NCBI RefSeq assembly: GCF_003003125.1
Contig: NZ_PVTZ01000016.1
Span: forward strand, 1 to 64,000
Origin: Laceyella sediminis
Lineage (GTDB): Bacteria > Bacillota > Bacilli > Thermoactinomycetales > Thermoactinomycetaceae
Length of the DNA: 64,000 bases
Direction: 5' to 3'
The position numbers and the translations under genes were made by a program. This document shows positions 24,942 through 33,957 of this stretch, piece after piece. The notes beneath the pieces are model-generated. The model had not been told where the DNA came from. It worked only from the letters and a program-made list of their open reading frames with translations, and made no database searches. Position 1 is the stretch's first letter, and the number at the start of each line of letters is the position of its first letter.

Positions 24942-25343
24942 TTAATGCTTGCATGTATTCAGCCATTTGATCACTTCCACACAAGTGCCTGAATCTACGG
25001 GAATCTGCTTCATTTCATCCATCAGCATGCCCACATGTTGCAACCCCGATGTCTCACCGAAGGTTTGCTTCTTCCCTTTAGTGATTTCATCGAAGTTGGC
25101 GATGCCGGGCCCCGCGTCCTGCACCTGCACCTTGATCCCCCGTCGCTCTTCCTCTTCTACAGCCTCAACCAAAATGTTGCCATGGTCGGCATATTGAATC
25201 ACATTGCGCGCCAGCTCCGAAACCGATTGGACGATGCGCGCTTGATCCAATTCATCAAAACCCATTTCACGTGCCATTTCTCGCACTTCGCTACGAATGT
25301 GCACAATATCCCACTCATAATTGATCTGGAATGTTTTACGCAT
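24942..25343 (-). CDS. RsbT-like serine kinase / anti-sigma regulatory ATPase
   Basis: This small GHKL ATPase (133 residues) is of the RsbW/RsbT/SpoIIAB group. It has the N box SELARNVIQYA and the G1 motif QDAGPGI; GETSGLQHVGMLMDEM is the ATP lid. The N box form ELARN is RsbT-like, a switch kinase of the stressosome, rather than RsbW. No RsbR, RsbS or sigma gene is adjacent, so the target is unknown. GGAGGG lies 5 nt before the ATG, and the gene overlaps the ABC exporter gene by 8 nt. Confidence 0.8.
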   Translation of the reverse strand: MRKTFQINYEWDIVHIRSEVREMAREMGFDELDQARIVQSVSELARNVIQYADHGNILVEAVEEEERRGIKVQVQDAGPGIANFDEITKGKKQTFGETSGLQHVGMLMDEMKQIPVDSGTCVEVIKWLNTCKH

Positions 25344-27144
25344 GTTTTCCCTCCATCAAACCGCTTACGTCCTGTTCTGCATTGCCATTCTCCTCCGGTT
25401 TGTTTCCCAAATGCTGCACATTGAACAGCTGGGCATAGAGGCCGTTTTCTCTCAGTAGTTCTTCATGCGTCCCCCGTTCGACCACACGCCCTTGATCGAC
25501 AACCAGAATCTGGTCGGCGTGGGTAATGGTTGAGAGGCGATGAGCCACAATGATGGTTGTTCGATCTTTTACCAGTCGATCTAGCGACTCCTGCACGAGG
25601 TGTTCAGATTGCAAATCAAGGGCCGATGTCGCTTCGTCGAGAATCAGGATGGCAGGATTCTTTAAAAAGACCCTTGCCAAGGCGATCCGTTGTTTTTGCC
25701 CCCCAGATAACTTCACGCCGCGTTCGCCAATCTCCGTCTGGTACCCTTCAGGCAACCCCTCTATAAATTCATGGGCATTGGCGGCGCGGGCGGCAGCCCG
25801 AATTTCCTCCTCCGTGGCGTCGATGTTGCCCATGCGGATGTTTTCAGCGACGGAACCACTAAACAAAATGTTCTCCTGCAACACCAACCCTATTTGCCCC
25901 CGCAAACTTTTTAAAGTGACTTCGCGGATATTGTGGCCGTCAATGCGAATCTCGCCCTCCGCGGTGTCATAAAACCGAGGAATCAGCGAGATGAGGGAAG
26001 ATTTCCCACCCCCACTTGGCCCGACGAGCGCCACTGTCTGTCCGGGTTCGATCGTCAAATCGATCCCATCTAAAATCCAATCCTGTTCTTTGTGATATCG
26101 AAACCGCACCCCGCGAAACTCAATTCTCCCCTTCACCCTAGAGATCGGTTTCGCTCCCGGTTGATCTGTGATTTCATAGGGTTCATCCATGAATTCAAAT
26201 ACACGGTCCATCGAGGCGAAAGCTTGTGTCAATGTGGTCGATGAATTGACAAGGCGCCGAATCGGATTATAAATCAGCCCCATATATCCATAAAAAGCGG
26301 TCATTTCTCCAATCGTCATCGTTCCTTGAACCACAAAATAAGCGGACAGCGCGATCACAACAATCGGCGCCAAATCCGTCAAGGTGTTGATGGAGGCAAA
26401 CGTTTTGGCCACCCATTTCGTATGCGTCATCGCCTTGTCGAGAAAATGCTTGTTTCTTTTTTCAAACTGCCCCTGTTCGTACTCTTCCAAATGAAAGGCC
26501 CGAATCACAGAAACACCTTGTAGCCGCTCATGCAAATGGCCTTGCAAGTCGGCCAGCGCTTGGGAACGCTCTTTTGTAAACCGGCGCAAATTCTGGAAAA
26601 AATATTTCACGGCCACCCCATAAAACGGAAAAATGACGAGGGAGATCACTGTCATCAAGGGATCCATGTACAGCATCATCCCGATCGCGATCAAAAGGGT
26701 CGCCGAATCGAGCCAGATATTCATCATTCCCGTGATCACAAACTCTTTGGTCTGCTCCACGTCATTGATCACGCGTGATATAATTTGGCCCACTTTTTGG
26801 TTTTGGTAATACCGCAATGAAAGCTTTTGAATATGGTCAAACAGTTGATTGCGGATGTCATACAACACCCTGCTCGCCGTCCACTGGGCGAAATATTGCC
26901 GATAATACTCGACCGGTACGCGCACAACGGTAAACAAAAAGAAGGCCCCGGCGATGACCCAGGCGAGTTTTTCCAACTTGTCTTGATTGGACAAATGAGA
27001 AAGCAGCAGATCATCCACCACGTATTTCAAAAGCAACGGCATCAACAACGGGATGCCGAACTTGATCATCCCGATCACCATGGTAAGCGCAATCTCTTTC
27101 CAATATGGCTTGACAAACTGGAGATAGCGCCGCATACTCTCCAT
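25336..27144 (-). CDS. ABC exporter, fused permease and ATPase (YgaD-like)
   Basis: This half-transporter of the MsbA/BmrA group has six transmembrane helices in residues 1-310 and then a nucleotide-binding domain. Its motifs are Walker A GPSGGGKSS, Q-loop LVLQEN, signature KLSGGQKQR, Walker B ILILDEAT and the switch AHRLST. It probably works as a homodimer. The ATG at 27144 (MESMRRYLQF) is used because an extended -10 promoter lies between it and the earlier in-frame codons. The substrate is unknown. The overlapping RsbT-like gene downstream makes a two-gene unit. Confidence 0.9.
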   Translation of the reverse strand: MESMRRYLQFVKPYWKEIALTMVIGMIKFGIPLLMPLLLKYVVDDLLLSHLSNQDKLEKLAWVIAGAFFLFTVVRVPVEYYRQYFAQWTASRVLYDIRNQLFDHIQKLSLRYYQNQKVGQIISRVINDVEQTKEFVITGMMNIWLDSATLLIAIGMMLYMDPLMTVISLVIFPFYGVAVKYFFQNLRRFTKERSQALADLQGHLHERLQGVSVIRAFHLEEYEQGQFEKRNKHFLDKAMTHTKWVAKTFASINTLTDLAPIVVIALSAYFVVQGTMTIGEMTAFYGYMGLIYNPIRRLVNSSTTLTQAFASMDRVFEFMDEPYEITDQPGAKPISRVKGRIEFRGVRFRYHKEQDWILDGIDLTIEPGQTVALVGPSGGGKSSLISLIPRFYDTAEGEIRIDGHNIREVTLKSLRGQIGLVLQENILFSGSVAENIRMGNIDATEEEIRAAARAANAHEFIEGLPEGYQTEIGERGVKLSGGQKQRIALARVFLKNPAILILDEATSALDLQSEHLVQESLDRLVKDRTTIIVAHRLSTITHADQILVVDQGRVVERGTHEELLRENGLYAQLFNVQHLGNKPEENGNAEQDVSGLMEGKHA

Positions 27145-27184
27145 CTGATTCAACTCCCGCACAATGAACATGGACTCGGTACTC

Positions 27185-27195
27185 ATTATAACAAA
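27185..27195 (-). promoter_or_regulatory. Extended -10 promoter of the ABC exporter gene
   Basis: The minus strand reads TTTGTTATAATG, a TGnTATAAT extended -10 about 40 nt before the chosen start. No good -35 is placed at 17 nt, which extended -10 promoters do not need. Confidence 0.45.
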
Positions 27196-27210
27196 GGAAT
27201 GGTCGTGCAT

Positions 27211-27650
27211 GTGAACAATGGCGGGAATGCCTACTCCTCTGCATGAACTTGTCCGTGCCGCGCAAGGTCATTGACCATTTTGTGACAAATCGACAAACAA
27301 TGCCTGCGCCCTTTTTTCAGTGATTGGCACCGTGGCTGGCGCGCGTAGCGGTTCCGATGTTAGAAAGTCTTCCGCCGCATGAAGAGCGGTTGCCCACCCG
27401 TCTTCCTCAGCGATGCAAAAAACATCACCAATAACGACTTTCGTGCCTGGCTGGGCCGCCAATGCGTTTACATGCGAGCACGACGGACTGCGCGATCAAA
27501 ACCATCGCGATCCCCATCCGCCCTATCTCTTTTGGCTTCATTCCGTCGCTTGACTCCCCATCACCTTAAGACCGTATAAACGGCCTGAAGACGCTTTCCC
27601 TTTCCCTACAATTAATCACATTATACCGCAACATTCCTGAATTTTCATTC
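27211..27650. other. Intergenic region with possible gene remnant
   Basis: On the minus strand two frames in succession look protein-like: a short hydrophobic one (MGIAMVLIAQSVVLAC, about 27506-27461) and, after a shift, 64 codons ending at 27268. Neither has a good ribosome binding site. They may be the remains of a small exported-protein gene, or chance. Confidence 0.25.
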
Positions 27651-27693
27651 AAAAAAGAAAGGCCCAAAGCTCTAAATTGAGCTCGGGCCTTTC
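27651..27693 (-). terminator. Rho-independent terminator of codY
   Basis: GAAAGGCCC pairs with GGGCCTTTC and an inner AGCTC/GAGCT extends the stem. TTTTTT follows on the minus strand, directly after the codY stop. Confidence 0.88.
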
Positions 27694-27695
27694 TT

Positions 27696-28475
27696 TCAGT
27701 GACGGGCTTTTTCCAGCGCCGGGAGCAATTTGGGGTTGAGAATTTTGATATAGGTACCTTTCATCCCCAAAGAGCGGGATTCCACGACACCAGCGGATTC
27801 CAATTTACGCAGAGCGTTTACGATCACCGAACGGGTAATACCCACGCGATCGGCAATTTTGCTCGCAACCAGGAGCCCTTCCAGACCGTCCAATTCATTG
27901 AAGATGTGCTCAGCTGCTTCCAACTCACTGAAGGAAAGGGAGTTGATAGCCAATTGCACCACCGCACGGCTGCGTGCTTCCTCTTCCACTTTCCCGGCAC
28001 GTTCGCGCAGGATTTCCATCCCGACGACCGTCGCGCCGTATTCACCCAGAATGAGATCATCTTCGCCAAACTCCGTGTTCAGGCGGGACAGCACCAATGT
28101 GCCCAAGTGATCCCCACCACCGATGATGGGCACCAAAGTGGTGTACCCTTGGCGGAAAAAGTCGCTCATTTCCGTTGGGTAAGCGGTGTAAGGGCTATCG
28201 ACACCCACGTTCGGCATCGTTTTGTCCACTTCCATCAGCAGTCTAGCATAATCGGTTGGGAATTCGCGGGTTTTGATGTACTGCGCGATCCGTTCGCTTT
28301 CTACCTCATGGTTGATGGCCAGACCCAACATTTTCCCTTCCGGGCTGACGATGAAGGTGTTTGCGCCGATGATGTCGCACAAGGCTTGAGCGACTTCATC
28401 GAAATCTACCAAGTGATGACCTACGTTTCTTTGAAGAATTTTCGAGATGCGGCGTGTTTTCGTTAACAGATCCAT
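27696..28475 (-). CDS. codY: GTP-sensing global transcriptional regulator CodY
   Basis: CodY represses metabolic and stationary-phase genes when GTP and branched-chain amino acids are plentiful. The GAF domain fills the first half ([15 protein letters not shown] start). The C-terminal winged helix has the recognition helix [20 protein letters not shown]. At 259 residues it matches the B. subtilis protein. The ATG at 28475 follows GGAGG by 9 nt. In B. subtilis codY follows codV-clpQY; here it stands alone with its own terminator. Confidence 0.97.
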   Translation of the reverse strand: MDLLTKTRRISKILQRNVGHHLVDFDEVAQALCDIIGANTFIVSPEGKMLGLAINHEVESERIAQYIKTREFPTDYARLLMEVDKTMPNVGVDSPYTAYPTEMSDFFRQGYTTLVPIIGGGDHLGTLVLSRLNTEFGEDDLILGEYGATVVGMEILRERAGKVEEEARSRAVVQLAINSLSFSELEAAEHIFNELDGLEGLLVASKIADRVGITRSVIVNALRKLESAGVVESRSLGMKGTYIKILNPKLLPALEKARH

Positions 28476-28601
28476 TGCTAAATGCCTCCTAGAAATTTGA
28501 TACACTTTGTATGTTTATTGAGCCTTCCACATTAACGTCCGATTGGGCTCCAGGACGATCTTGTTAGGGATTCGTTAGGAAAAGCATAACAACACTTACC
28601 T

Positions 28602-28629
28602 ATTATGCGCCATTTCATTTGGAACGCAA
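28602..28629 (-). promoter_or_regulatory. Candidate sigma-A promoter of codY
   Basis: On the minus strand TTGCGT, 16 nt and CATAAT stand about 125 nt before the codY start. A long leader would follow. I saw no clear CodY box in it. Confidence 0.4.
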
Positions 28630-28693
28630 TTTGATTTTTGTGAACAATTTTTGACTTTTATACCTATTTTAAATTATTCCCTTCAGCTTGTGA

Positions 28694-29218
28694 TTACAGC
28701 GATGCAGCCAATGAAGGGCGCCACAAAATCAATTCCACTTTTCCGTCAATCAAGGCATAGGGAACCATCCCCACGCCGCTGTACCGGCTGTCCCTAGACG
28801 CATAGCGGTGACGGTTGTCCCCCATGACAAATACGGTCTCCTGCCTTACCTTGACCGGGCCAAAATCCCCATCCTCGATCATGCTGTCGATATACGGTTC
28901 TTGCACCCGTTTCCCGTTGCGGTACAAAAGGCCGTCGCGTATCTCAATGATGTCTCCCGGCTTCCCAATCACTCGTTTCACCAGATACCGATCTGGATCG
29001 GACGGATCACGGAAGGTGATGACGTCACCTACCGTCGGCTTTTCCAATAAAAATTGGAATTTGTTGATCAACAAATGATCCCCATCGTGCAAAGTCGGCT
29101 GCATGGACGTTCCGCTCACCACGGAGAGCGCAATTCCGTAGTGATTGACGGTCCAAGCAAATAGGCAGGCATATATTAACACCATCGCCCAACTGTATAG
29201 CCGTCTCACTTGCAACAT
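28694..29218 (-). CDS. Type I signal peptidase
   Basis: This membrane protease removes signal peptides from exported proteins. One N-terminal helix (AMVLIYACLFAWTV) is followed by the catalytic serine in SGTSMQPTL, the catalytic lysine in YLVKRVIG and the box GDNRHRYASRDSR. At 174 residues it is the short P-type form of Bacillus (SipS-like). The ATG at 29218 follows GGAG by 8 nt. It is a single gene. Confidence 0.95.
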   Translation of the reverse strand: MLQVRRLYSWAMVLIYACLFAWTVNHYGIALSVVSGTSMQPTLHDGDHLLINKFQFLLEKPTVGDVITFRDPSDPDRYLVKRVIGKPGDIIEIRDGLLYRNGKRVQEPYIDSMIEDGDFGPVKVRQETVFVMGDNRHRYASRDSRYSGVGMVPYALIDGKVELILWRPSLAASL

Positions 29219-29282
29219 TTCATTCACTCCATCAACCTTCATCTGAAGAGTCAGGTAGTGGTGACACCATATGGAGCGAATG

Positions 29283-29660
29283 CTAGAGTAAATGGTTCCG
29301 CACGGCGATGAACTGCATTTTTCGAATGTTCCTTCGCTCTGGCCACCTGTTCCACACTTGTTGCAGGATCATGATGCGTGGGCCGTTGAGAAAACTGCCC
29401 TTCACCAGCCCGCGGAAGCGACCCTTTCGGTTCCAATCGCGATTTTTCATCGCACGCAGCGTGTCTGGGACAGTAACGCTCCCTCCAACCGCATGGAACC
29501 AATCAAGTTTGGAAAAGTGACAAACTGCTGATCCAGACGTCTTCCACACATCCCCATCTTTTTCTACCACTTCTGTATGATAGTTGGCAAGTATGCATGG
29601 TACAACTTTCGGTAAAATGACGGATTTTTGTCTAACTTTTCCATCGAACTCCCGCGCCAT
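29283..29660 (-). CDS. Uncertain hypothetical frame
   Basis: A 125-codon frame encodes a tryptophan- and arginine-rich sequence (VPDTLRAMKNRDWNRKGRF) with no recognised domain. It has no ribosome binding site at its ATG, and the opposite strand also has an open frame. It could be a real small gene or a chance frame in otherwise gene-free DNA. Confidence 0.25.
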   Translation of the reverse strand: MAREFDGKVRQKSVILPKVVPCILANYHTEVVEKDGDVWKTSGSAVCHFSKLDWFHAVGGSVTVPDTLRAMKNRDWNRKGRFRGLVKGSFLNGPRIMILQQVWNRWPERRNIRKMQFIAVRNHLL

Positions 29661-29837
29661 TACGCTTCACACAATGGCATCACCCATATGCGGTGTGGTT
29701 TGACCCACAATTTGCACTCCTATTTTTCTTTATTTCCAAAAAAAGAAAAAGATAAAACACCCAAAACTCAGAATTTATCATTGAGTGCATACACGCGTTT
29801 TTCTAAAGGTATCACAATCCGCACCGAAAAGAAAAAG
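29661..29837. other. Intergenic region, nothing recognised
   Basis: An AT-rich stretch with purine/pyrimidine runs lies between the uncertain frame and a strong hairpin terminator. No gene signal is visible. Confidence 0.35.
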
Positions 29838-29865
29838 AAAACCGGGATCGTTGCCCGGTTTTTTG
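29838..29865. terminator. Bidirectional terminator downstream of proC
   Basis: AACCGGG and CCCGGTT form a 7-bp stem with TTTTTT on the plus side and TTTTCTTTTTC on the minus side. On the minus strand it would end proC about 185 nt past its stop codon, after the repeat element. Confidence 0.65.
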
Positions 29866-29913
29866 TGACAATTGTGTGTATGGCAGGCTTAGACCCTATC
29901 AATTTCTGGGCCC

Positions 29914-30045
29914 GACTGTTTCAGGAAAAAGTCTACCCAAACCGTACTCTCATTCGCTTCACGCGTGCCGTGGCTTACCTAGAAAAGTTTTTTCCGCCAC
30001 TTCTCCCCATTAACACAATTTACCAATCACACCCTAGTCGCAAAC
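29914..30045 (-). repeat. Dispersed repeat, copy B
   Basis: Read on the minus strand, this DNA aligns over about 130 nt with the element at 43155-43302. Shared blocks include GACTAGGGTGTG, GGCGGAAAAA, CTTTTCT and CGCGTGAAGCGAATGAGA. The overall match by eye is about 70%. It starts 3 nt after the proC stop codon. The right terminal inverted repeat seen in copy A is decayed here. Confidence 0.65.
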
Positions 30046-30047
30046 GG

Positions 30048-30875
30048 TCAACAACCGCCACGCTTCCCCATTTCTCCGGCGCGCTCTTTCGCCCGCAATA
30101 CCGCCATCTTCATCGCTTCAGCCACATCAAATCGGCGCAACACTTCTAGCCCCGCCATCGTCGTTCCACCCGGTGAAGTGACTTCACGGCGCAACTGCTC
30201 GGCTTCTTTGCCGCTTTCCATCAACATGTGGGCTGCCCCCAGCAGGGTTTGCACCGTCAGCTGACGGGCTGTTTCAGCCGGCAAGCCAGCGTGCATCCCT
30301 GCTGTCTGGAGAGCTTCGGCCATATAGTAAATATAAGCCGGTCCGCTCCCGGATAGGCCAGTGACAGCATCCATGGCGCTTTCATCCACCCGCACCACGG
30401 AACCGACACTCATAAATATGCGCTCAGCCATGGCGAATTGCTGTTCAGTCACCGCTTGCCCCCCACAAAGAGCCGTGGCGGACAGGCCCACCGCACAGGA
30501 AGTGTTCGGCATGGCCCTGACGACAGCAACCCCGTTATGAACAAATTCCTCAATGGTTTGCGTCGTAATTCCGGCAACAACCGAGATTAACAACTGCCCC
30601 GGGCGAAGGCGATTCTGCCAAAAGGTTAGCGCCTCCTCCGCATCTTTCGGTTTCACCGCCAAGATCACAACGTCCGCAAGTGCCACATGATCTATGGTTT
30701 GCTTCGCTGCCTCCAATCCGTACCGCTTTACCAACGTTGACATGCGATCGCGATCACCGCGATTAACCATGGAAACTTGGCTGCTGGTGATTTCACGTCG
30801 TTTAAGCAATCCCTCCAAAATCGCCTCTGCCATCGCTCCCGCTCCAATAAACCCGATTGCACATTCTTTTAACAT
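30048..30875 (-). CDS. proC: Pyrroline-5-carboxylate reductase
   Basis: This enzyme performs the last step of proline synthesis, NAD(P)H-dependent reduction of pyrroline-5-carboxylate. The N-terminal Rossmann motif is IGFIGAGAMAEAI, and the C-terminal signature is VTSPGGTTMAGLEVL; LSGSGPAYIYYMAEAL lies between. It has 275 residues. AAAGGAGGGG precedes the ATG at 30875, and the longer frame runs through the T-box leader. Transcription is controlled by that T-box. Confidence 0.95.
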   Translation of the reverse strand: MLKECAIGFIGAGAMAEAILEGLLKRREITSSQVSMVNRGDRDRMSTLVKRYGLEAAKQTIDHVALADVVILAVKPKDAEEALTFWQNRLRPGQLLISVVAGITTQTIEEFVHNGVAVVRAMPNTSCAVGLSATALCGGQAVTEQQFAMAERIFMSVGSVVRVDESAMDAVTGLSGSGPAYIYYMAEALQTAGMHAGLPAETARQLTVQTLLGAAHMLMESGKEAEQLRREVTSPGGTTMAGLEVLRRFDVAEAMKMAVLRAKERAGEMGKRGGC

Positions 30876-30894
30876 CTCGGCCCCTCCTTTAAAA

Positions 30895-31172
30895 AAATAA
30901 ACAACCCTCTTATGTCCCCAAAGGACGAAAGAGGGTTGTTCTTCCGCGGTACCACCTTTGTTGGCGCACGGCTTCCATGAATGCGCCCAACTCCTGCGAT
31001 TCACATCGCATCCTGATAACGGGATGGGTCCCGATCCGGCTCTTCACCGGCAGCATCGGAGGATGGGTTCGAACAACCGGACTGGCAAGGCCTTTCAACC
31101 GGTGGGCCTCGCTCTCTGTACAGCCGGATCTGCTCTACTGGTCCTCGTCATCGCGTTTAACCGAAGTAATTT
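30895..31172 (-). promoter_or_regulatory. T-box riboswitch leader of proC
   Basis: On the minus strand AAAGGTGGTACCGCGG (30944-30959) is the conserved T-box sequence. It is followed by a terminator (ACAACCCTCTT pairing with AAGAGGGTTGT, then T's, 30895-30941). Upstream are AGTAGAGCAG and AGAGAGCGAGG elements typical of stem I. The UGGU bulge fits a tRNA with A at position 73. The downstream gene makes tRNA-Pro the expected ligand; a CCC triplet lies in GAACCCATCC near 31070, but I cannot fix the specifier loop. Confidence 0.88.
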
Positions 31173-31178
31173 TTTAAT

Positions 31179-31207
31179 ATTATGCGAAATGAACCGCTGA
31201 AAGTCAA
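31179..31207 (-). promoter_or_regulatory. Sigma-A promoter of the proC T-box transcript
   Basis: On the minus strand TTGACT, a 17-nt spacer and CATAAT stand directly before the leader. Both hexamers match five of six bases. Confidence 0.7.
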
Positions 31208-31521
31208 GCAAAACCTTGGCATATCGGCTCCCAAATAATCATGCAATCCTGCGGATAATCCATGCAAAATCGATTCTTCGTTTGTCTTCTCTTTGCACAC
31301 ATGACCTCATCATTTTTATCGATGAATCCCTTCCGCCCCGCGGTAAAATTTTATATCACTTTTTATCCACCAAAGGCTGAAATGGGCTAATTTACAAACT
31401 AGACACGGTTTCATATAAAATAAAAAATCGGATGTTTAATGAATTTTAAATTGAAAGCGCATTCAAAGTGTAGTATTCTTAATCCTATATAGGTATCATT
31501 AAAATGTGAAAGGGTTTGGAT
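31208..31521. other. Intergenic region, nothing recognised
   Basis: About 310 nt of AT-rich DNA between the proC promoter and the GNAT terminator. No frame with a ribosome binding site, hairpin with U-tract or strong promoter was found. Confidence 0.4.
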
Positions 31522-31552
31522 CAAAAAAAATCTGCCTATGCTGGTAGGCAGA
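31522..31552 (-). terminator. Terminator of the GNAT gene
   Basis: TCTGCCTA pairs with TAGGCAGA around a 6-nt loop; eight T's follow on the minus strand. It is 20 nt past the GNAT stop. Confidence 0.85.
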
Positions 31553-31571
31553 CGATAATAAAAAAAGAAAA

Positions 31572-32018
31572 TTAACCCGTTTGTCCATGTGAATAGGATG
31601 AAACAGCGTAAAGTTCCTTTTCCAAACGTGTAGAACAGCCATTGGTGTAACCAAGGTGCTGGTAAAATGGAAATAACTTTTCCGTTCCTTCATCCACCGT
31701 GATCCAAATCCTTTTAACACCTTTTTGCAAAAAGCGTTGTTCCAATTCGCGCACCAACATGGTGCCAACTCTGCGCTTTTGGTAATCGGGATGAACCGCC
31801 AGGCAATAAAAGAACCCCGTATGACCATCGATAGTGCCCACTATGGCTCCTACTACTCTTCCATCCGGCGCTTCCGCTACGATGACCAAATCTCGGTCAT
31901 AACCCAATTGCTCAGTCAACACTTGCAACGTGTCTTTTTCTTGTTCATGAGATGCGGTCATTTGCCAGATTTGAGAGACATCATGGGCATCGGCAAGTTG
32001 AAAAGACCGTAGGCGCAT
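31572..32018 (-). CDS. GNAT-family N-acetyltransferase
   Basis: This 148-residue acetyltransferase opens MRLRSFQLADAHDVSQIW. It has the acetyl-CoA binding segment LAVHPDYQKRRVGTMLV and the C-terminal FYQHLGYTN. The acceptor substrate is unknown. GGAGGAG precedes the ATG. It is a single gene with its own terminator. Confidence 0.85.
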   Translation of the reverse strand: MRLRSFQLADAHDVSQIWQMTASHEQEKDTLQVLTEQLGYDRDLVIVAEAPDGRVVGAIVGTIDGHTGFFYCLAVHPDYQKRRVGTMLVRELEQRFLQKGVKRIWITVDEGTEKLFPFYQHLGYTNGCSTRLEKELYAVSSYSHGQTG

Positions 32019-32114
32019 AAAGTTTCTCCTCCAATGGGGAATTATACATCTGTTTGGCTTTTCTATTTTAACTCAAGATTGATTTCCTTTTCAATCCGAG
32101 CCTAGATGGAAGGA

Positions 32115-32831
32115 TTATCTAGAGCATGACAGCATCAGCTCTTTGGCCGCCTTCCACAGCCAGGGAACATAACATGCCAAAGTCAAACCCAATAAGACTG
32201 AAAATGTCGACAATGACCAGTGAACGACAACCGAACCAGCCAAAAGCAAACTCCATACCAACAGAGACCACCAACTCAACCAACGGGAAAAGCCCGGGGT
32301 GTAAAACATGGCAGCGGTATAGATAAACCCGCCAATGGCCAAGCATGATGGGGCAAACACGGTGGCAAGGTGCGAGAGCAAGTCGTCCCACTCATTGATA
32401 TGGCTTAACAACGCGGAGGTCGGCATGTGAACGAAATACTTCATCAATGCGGGATACAACACCATCTGAATCACATAATGGAGCGCAAGTGCCGAACTGC
32501 CGATCAACTGAATCAACCAAGCCCAATGCAGAATAAAGCGAAATTGTTTGTTCAACGCGAAAGTCAAAATGCCGAAAGAGCAAACCAAACCCAAGCTGGA
32601 CAACAGCATACTGGACCAAGAGACCGTCACTAGCCATTCATTTTGCACCACAAACTGGGTGCGCATGAGCCAATCGCCCCGCAGTACGTGTACCAGCACA
32701 AACAACATGAAGAACCCTGCCAGACCATGCAAGCAGGCCGAACTTCTCAACACCCAAGCAAACCACATGCGCCTTGCGTTTTGGGAAGTTGCCGCCAGCA
32801 CGCTATTCATCTGTGGGAGTCGCCCTGCCAT
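32115..32831 (-). CDS. Polytopic membrane protein, unknown
   Basis: The 238-residue protein has six or seven hydrophobic helices, with short loops rich in tryptophan and histidine (HINEWDDLLSHLATV). I do not recognise a family. The histidines in HYVIQ, VHMP and HLATV could bind haem or metal, but that is a guess. The ATG at 32831 follows GAGGAGGGGGG by 5 nt. Confidence 0.7.
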   Translation of the reverse strand: MAGRLPQMNSVLAATSQNARRMWFAWVLRSSACLHGLAGFFMLFVLVHVLRGDWLMRTQFVVQNEWLVTVSWSSMLLSSLGLVCSFGILTFALNKQFRFILHWAWLIQLIGSSALALHYVIQMVLYPALMKYFVHMPTSALLSHINEWDDLLSHLATVFAPSCLAIGGFIYTAAMFYTPGFSRWLSWWSLLVWSLLLAGSVVVHWSLSTFSVLLGLTLACYVPWLWKAAKELMLSCSR

Positions 32832-32930
32832 GTATTCCCCCCTCCTCACCCCTAACAAGGCCTATCCTCTTTTTTATTTTAACCTACACCTACGAACGTT
32901 TAATCATTTCACCCTAAATTTTTTCATTTT

Positions 32931-33890
32931 TTAGATTCGTATCGTGGCTTGATTCATCACGGAAACGCCCTCTTTTTGCCTTAATTGTTCCATCAACTGA
33001 AACAGGGCACCATCTTTCTGTTTTGCTTCAATCATAACATCCAGCCGATCCGTGTGCGTTGCGGCTGCCTTCAGAAAAGGATACAAATCATCTACTTCCA
33101 CATAATCAGCATGTCCGCGTGCATCGGTCTCGCTTTTGGGGCTGGAAATGTGGATCTTGGGGGGAAATGGCTCTTTGGCCCAAGTGGCCACAATCCTCGG
33201 CCACAAGTCTTCCTCTTTTTCCCCATGATGGTTGAGGCGGTGGTGGTGAAGGTCCAGCACCATGGGCACACCCACTGTTTCAGCGAGATGCAGCGTCTCT
33301 GCCGCCGTGTAAGTCGTGTCATCATTCTCCAAACAGAGGTGCGCTTGGATCCGCGCATCCAACCGCTTGAAGTTGCCGAGAAACCGCTCCATTGAATCCT
33401 CCTTGTTTCCATACACTCCCCCCACATGGATGTTGCATTTGTGCCCGCTATGTAAACCCATCGCTGCTAGCATCTTAACATGGCGGATCAAATCCTTGTA
33501 TGAAGCGGCAAACACCTCATTGTTTGGTGTGTTGAGGACAGTGTAGTGTTCGGGATGGAATCCGACCCGCATCTGATGGTCCTGCACCATTTGCCCGATC
33601 TCTTTCAACTCCGGCAAGAGCGCCCGAACAAAATCCCGCCCTCCGACCAACGCATGCCCTGCCAGCGGAATCAAGCGGGACGAAAACCGGTAAAACTTGA
33701 TGTCATGCGCCAAGGCGTGATACAAAATCCGCTTCGTGTTGGCAAGGTTCTCTTTGGCAATGCGAATGATTTTCTTCATTGCCAACTGCGGCTGGCCTAT
33801 CTGCTGAAATGCCTTCACCGTCATGGTTTTGGAAGGTGAAGCGTTTTGCACCTGACTACTCATGGCCACAAAACCAAATCGCACAATCAT
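32931..33890 (-). CDS. uvsE: UV damage endonuclease UvsE
   Basis: This TIM-barrel metal-dependent endonuclease nicks next to UV photoproducts as an alternative to nucleotide excision repair. It starts with RFGFVAMSSQVQNASPSKT, and it has FYRFSSRLIPLAGH and VGFHPEHYTVLNTP. Metal-ligand blocks include LCLENDD, VLDLHHHRLNHH, KIHISSPK and DVMIEAK. The 319-residue length is as expected. The ribosome binding site is weak (GGGTGATGG). Confidence 0.93.
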   Translation of the reverse strand: MIVRFGFVAMSSQVQNASPSKTMTVKAFQQIGQPQLAMKKIIRIAKENLANTKRILYHALAHDIKFYRFSSRLIPLAGHALVGGRDFVRALLPELKEIGQMVQDHQMRVGFHPEHYTVLNTPNNEVFAASYKDLIRHVKMLAAMGLHSGHKCNIHVGGVYGNKEDSMERFLGNFKRLDARIQAHLCLENDDTTYTAAETLHLAETVGVPMVLDLHHHRLNHHGEKEEDLWPRIVATWAKEPFPPKIHISSPKSETDARGHADYVEVDDLYPFLKAAATHTDRLDVMIEAKQKDGALFQLMEQLRQKEGVSVMNQATIRI

Positions 33891-33957
33891 TTGCCATCAC
33901 CCATCATAGTATGTCCCTTCCACCCGTTTGCCACGCGCCGGGACGATGAAACAGGCC

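Noticed and set aside
27268-27462. 64-codon minus-strand frame upstream of the ABC exporter
   Set aside because: It starts with TTG without a ribosome binding site, is preceded by a stop shortly upstream, and shows no domain. It is kept only as a possible remnant in the intergenic note.
29628-30149. 173-codon plus-strand frame
   Set aside because: It runs through a strong terminator hairpin, the dispersed repeat and the antisense 3' end of proC, and has no start signal.
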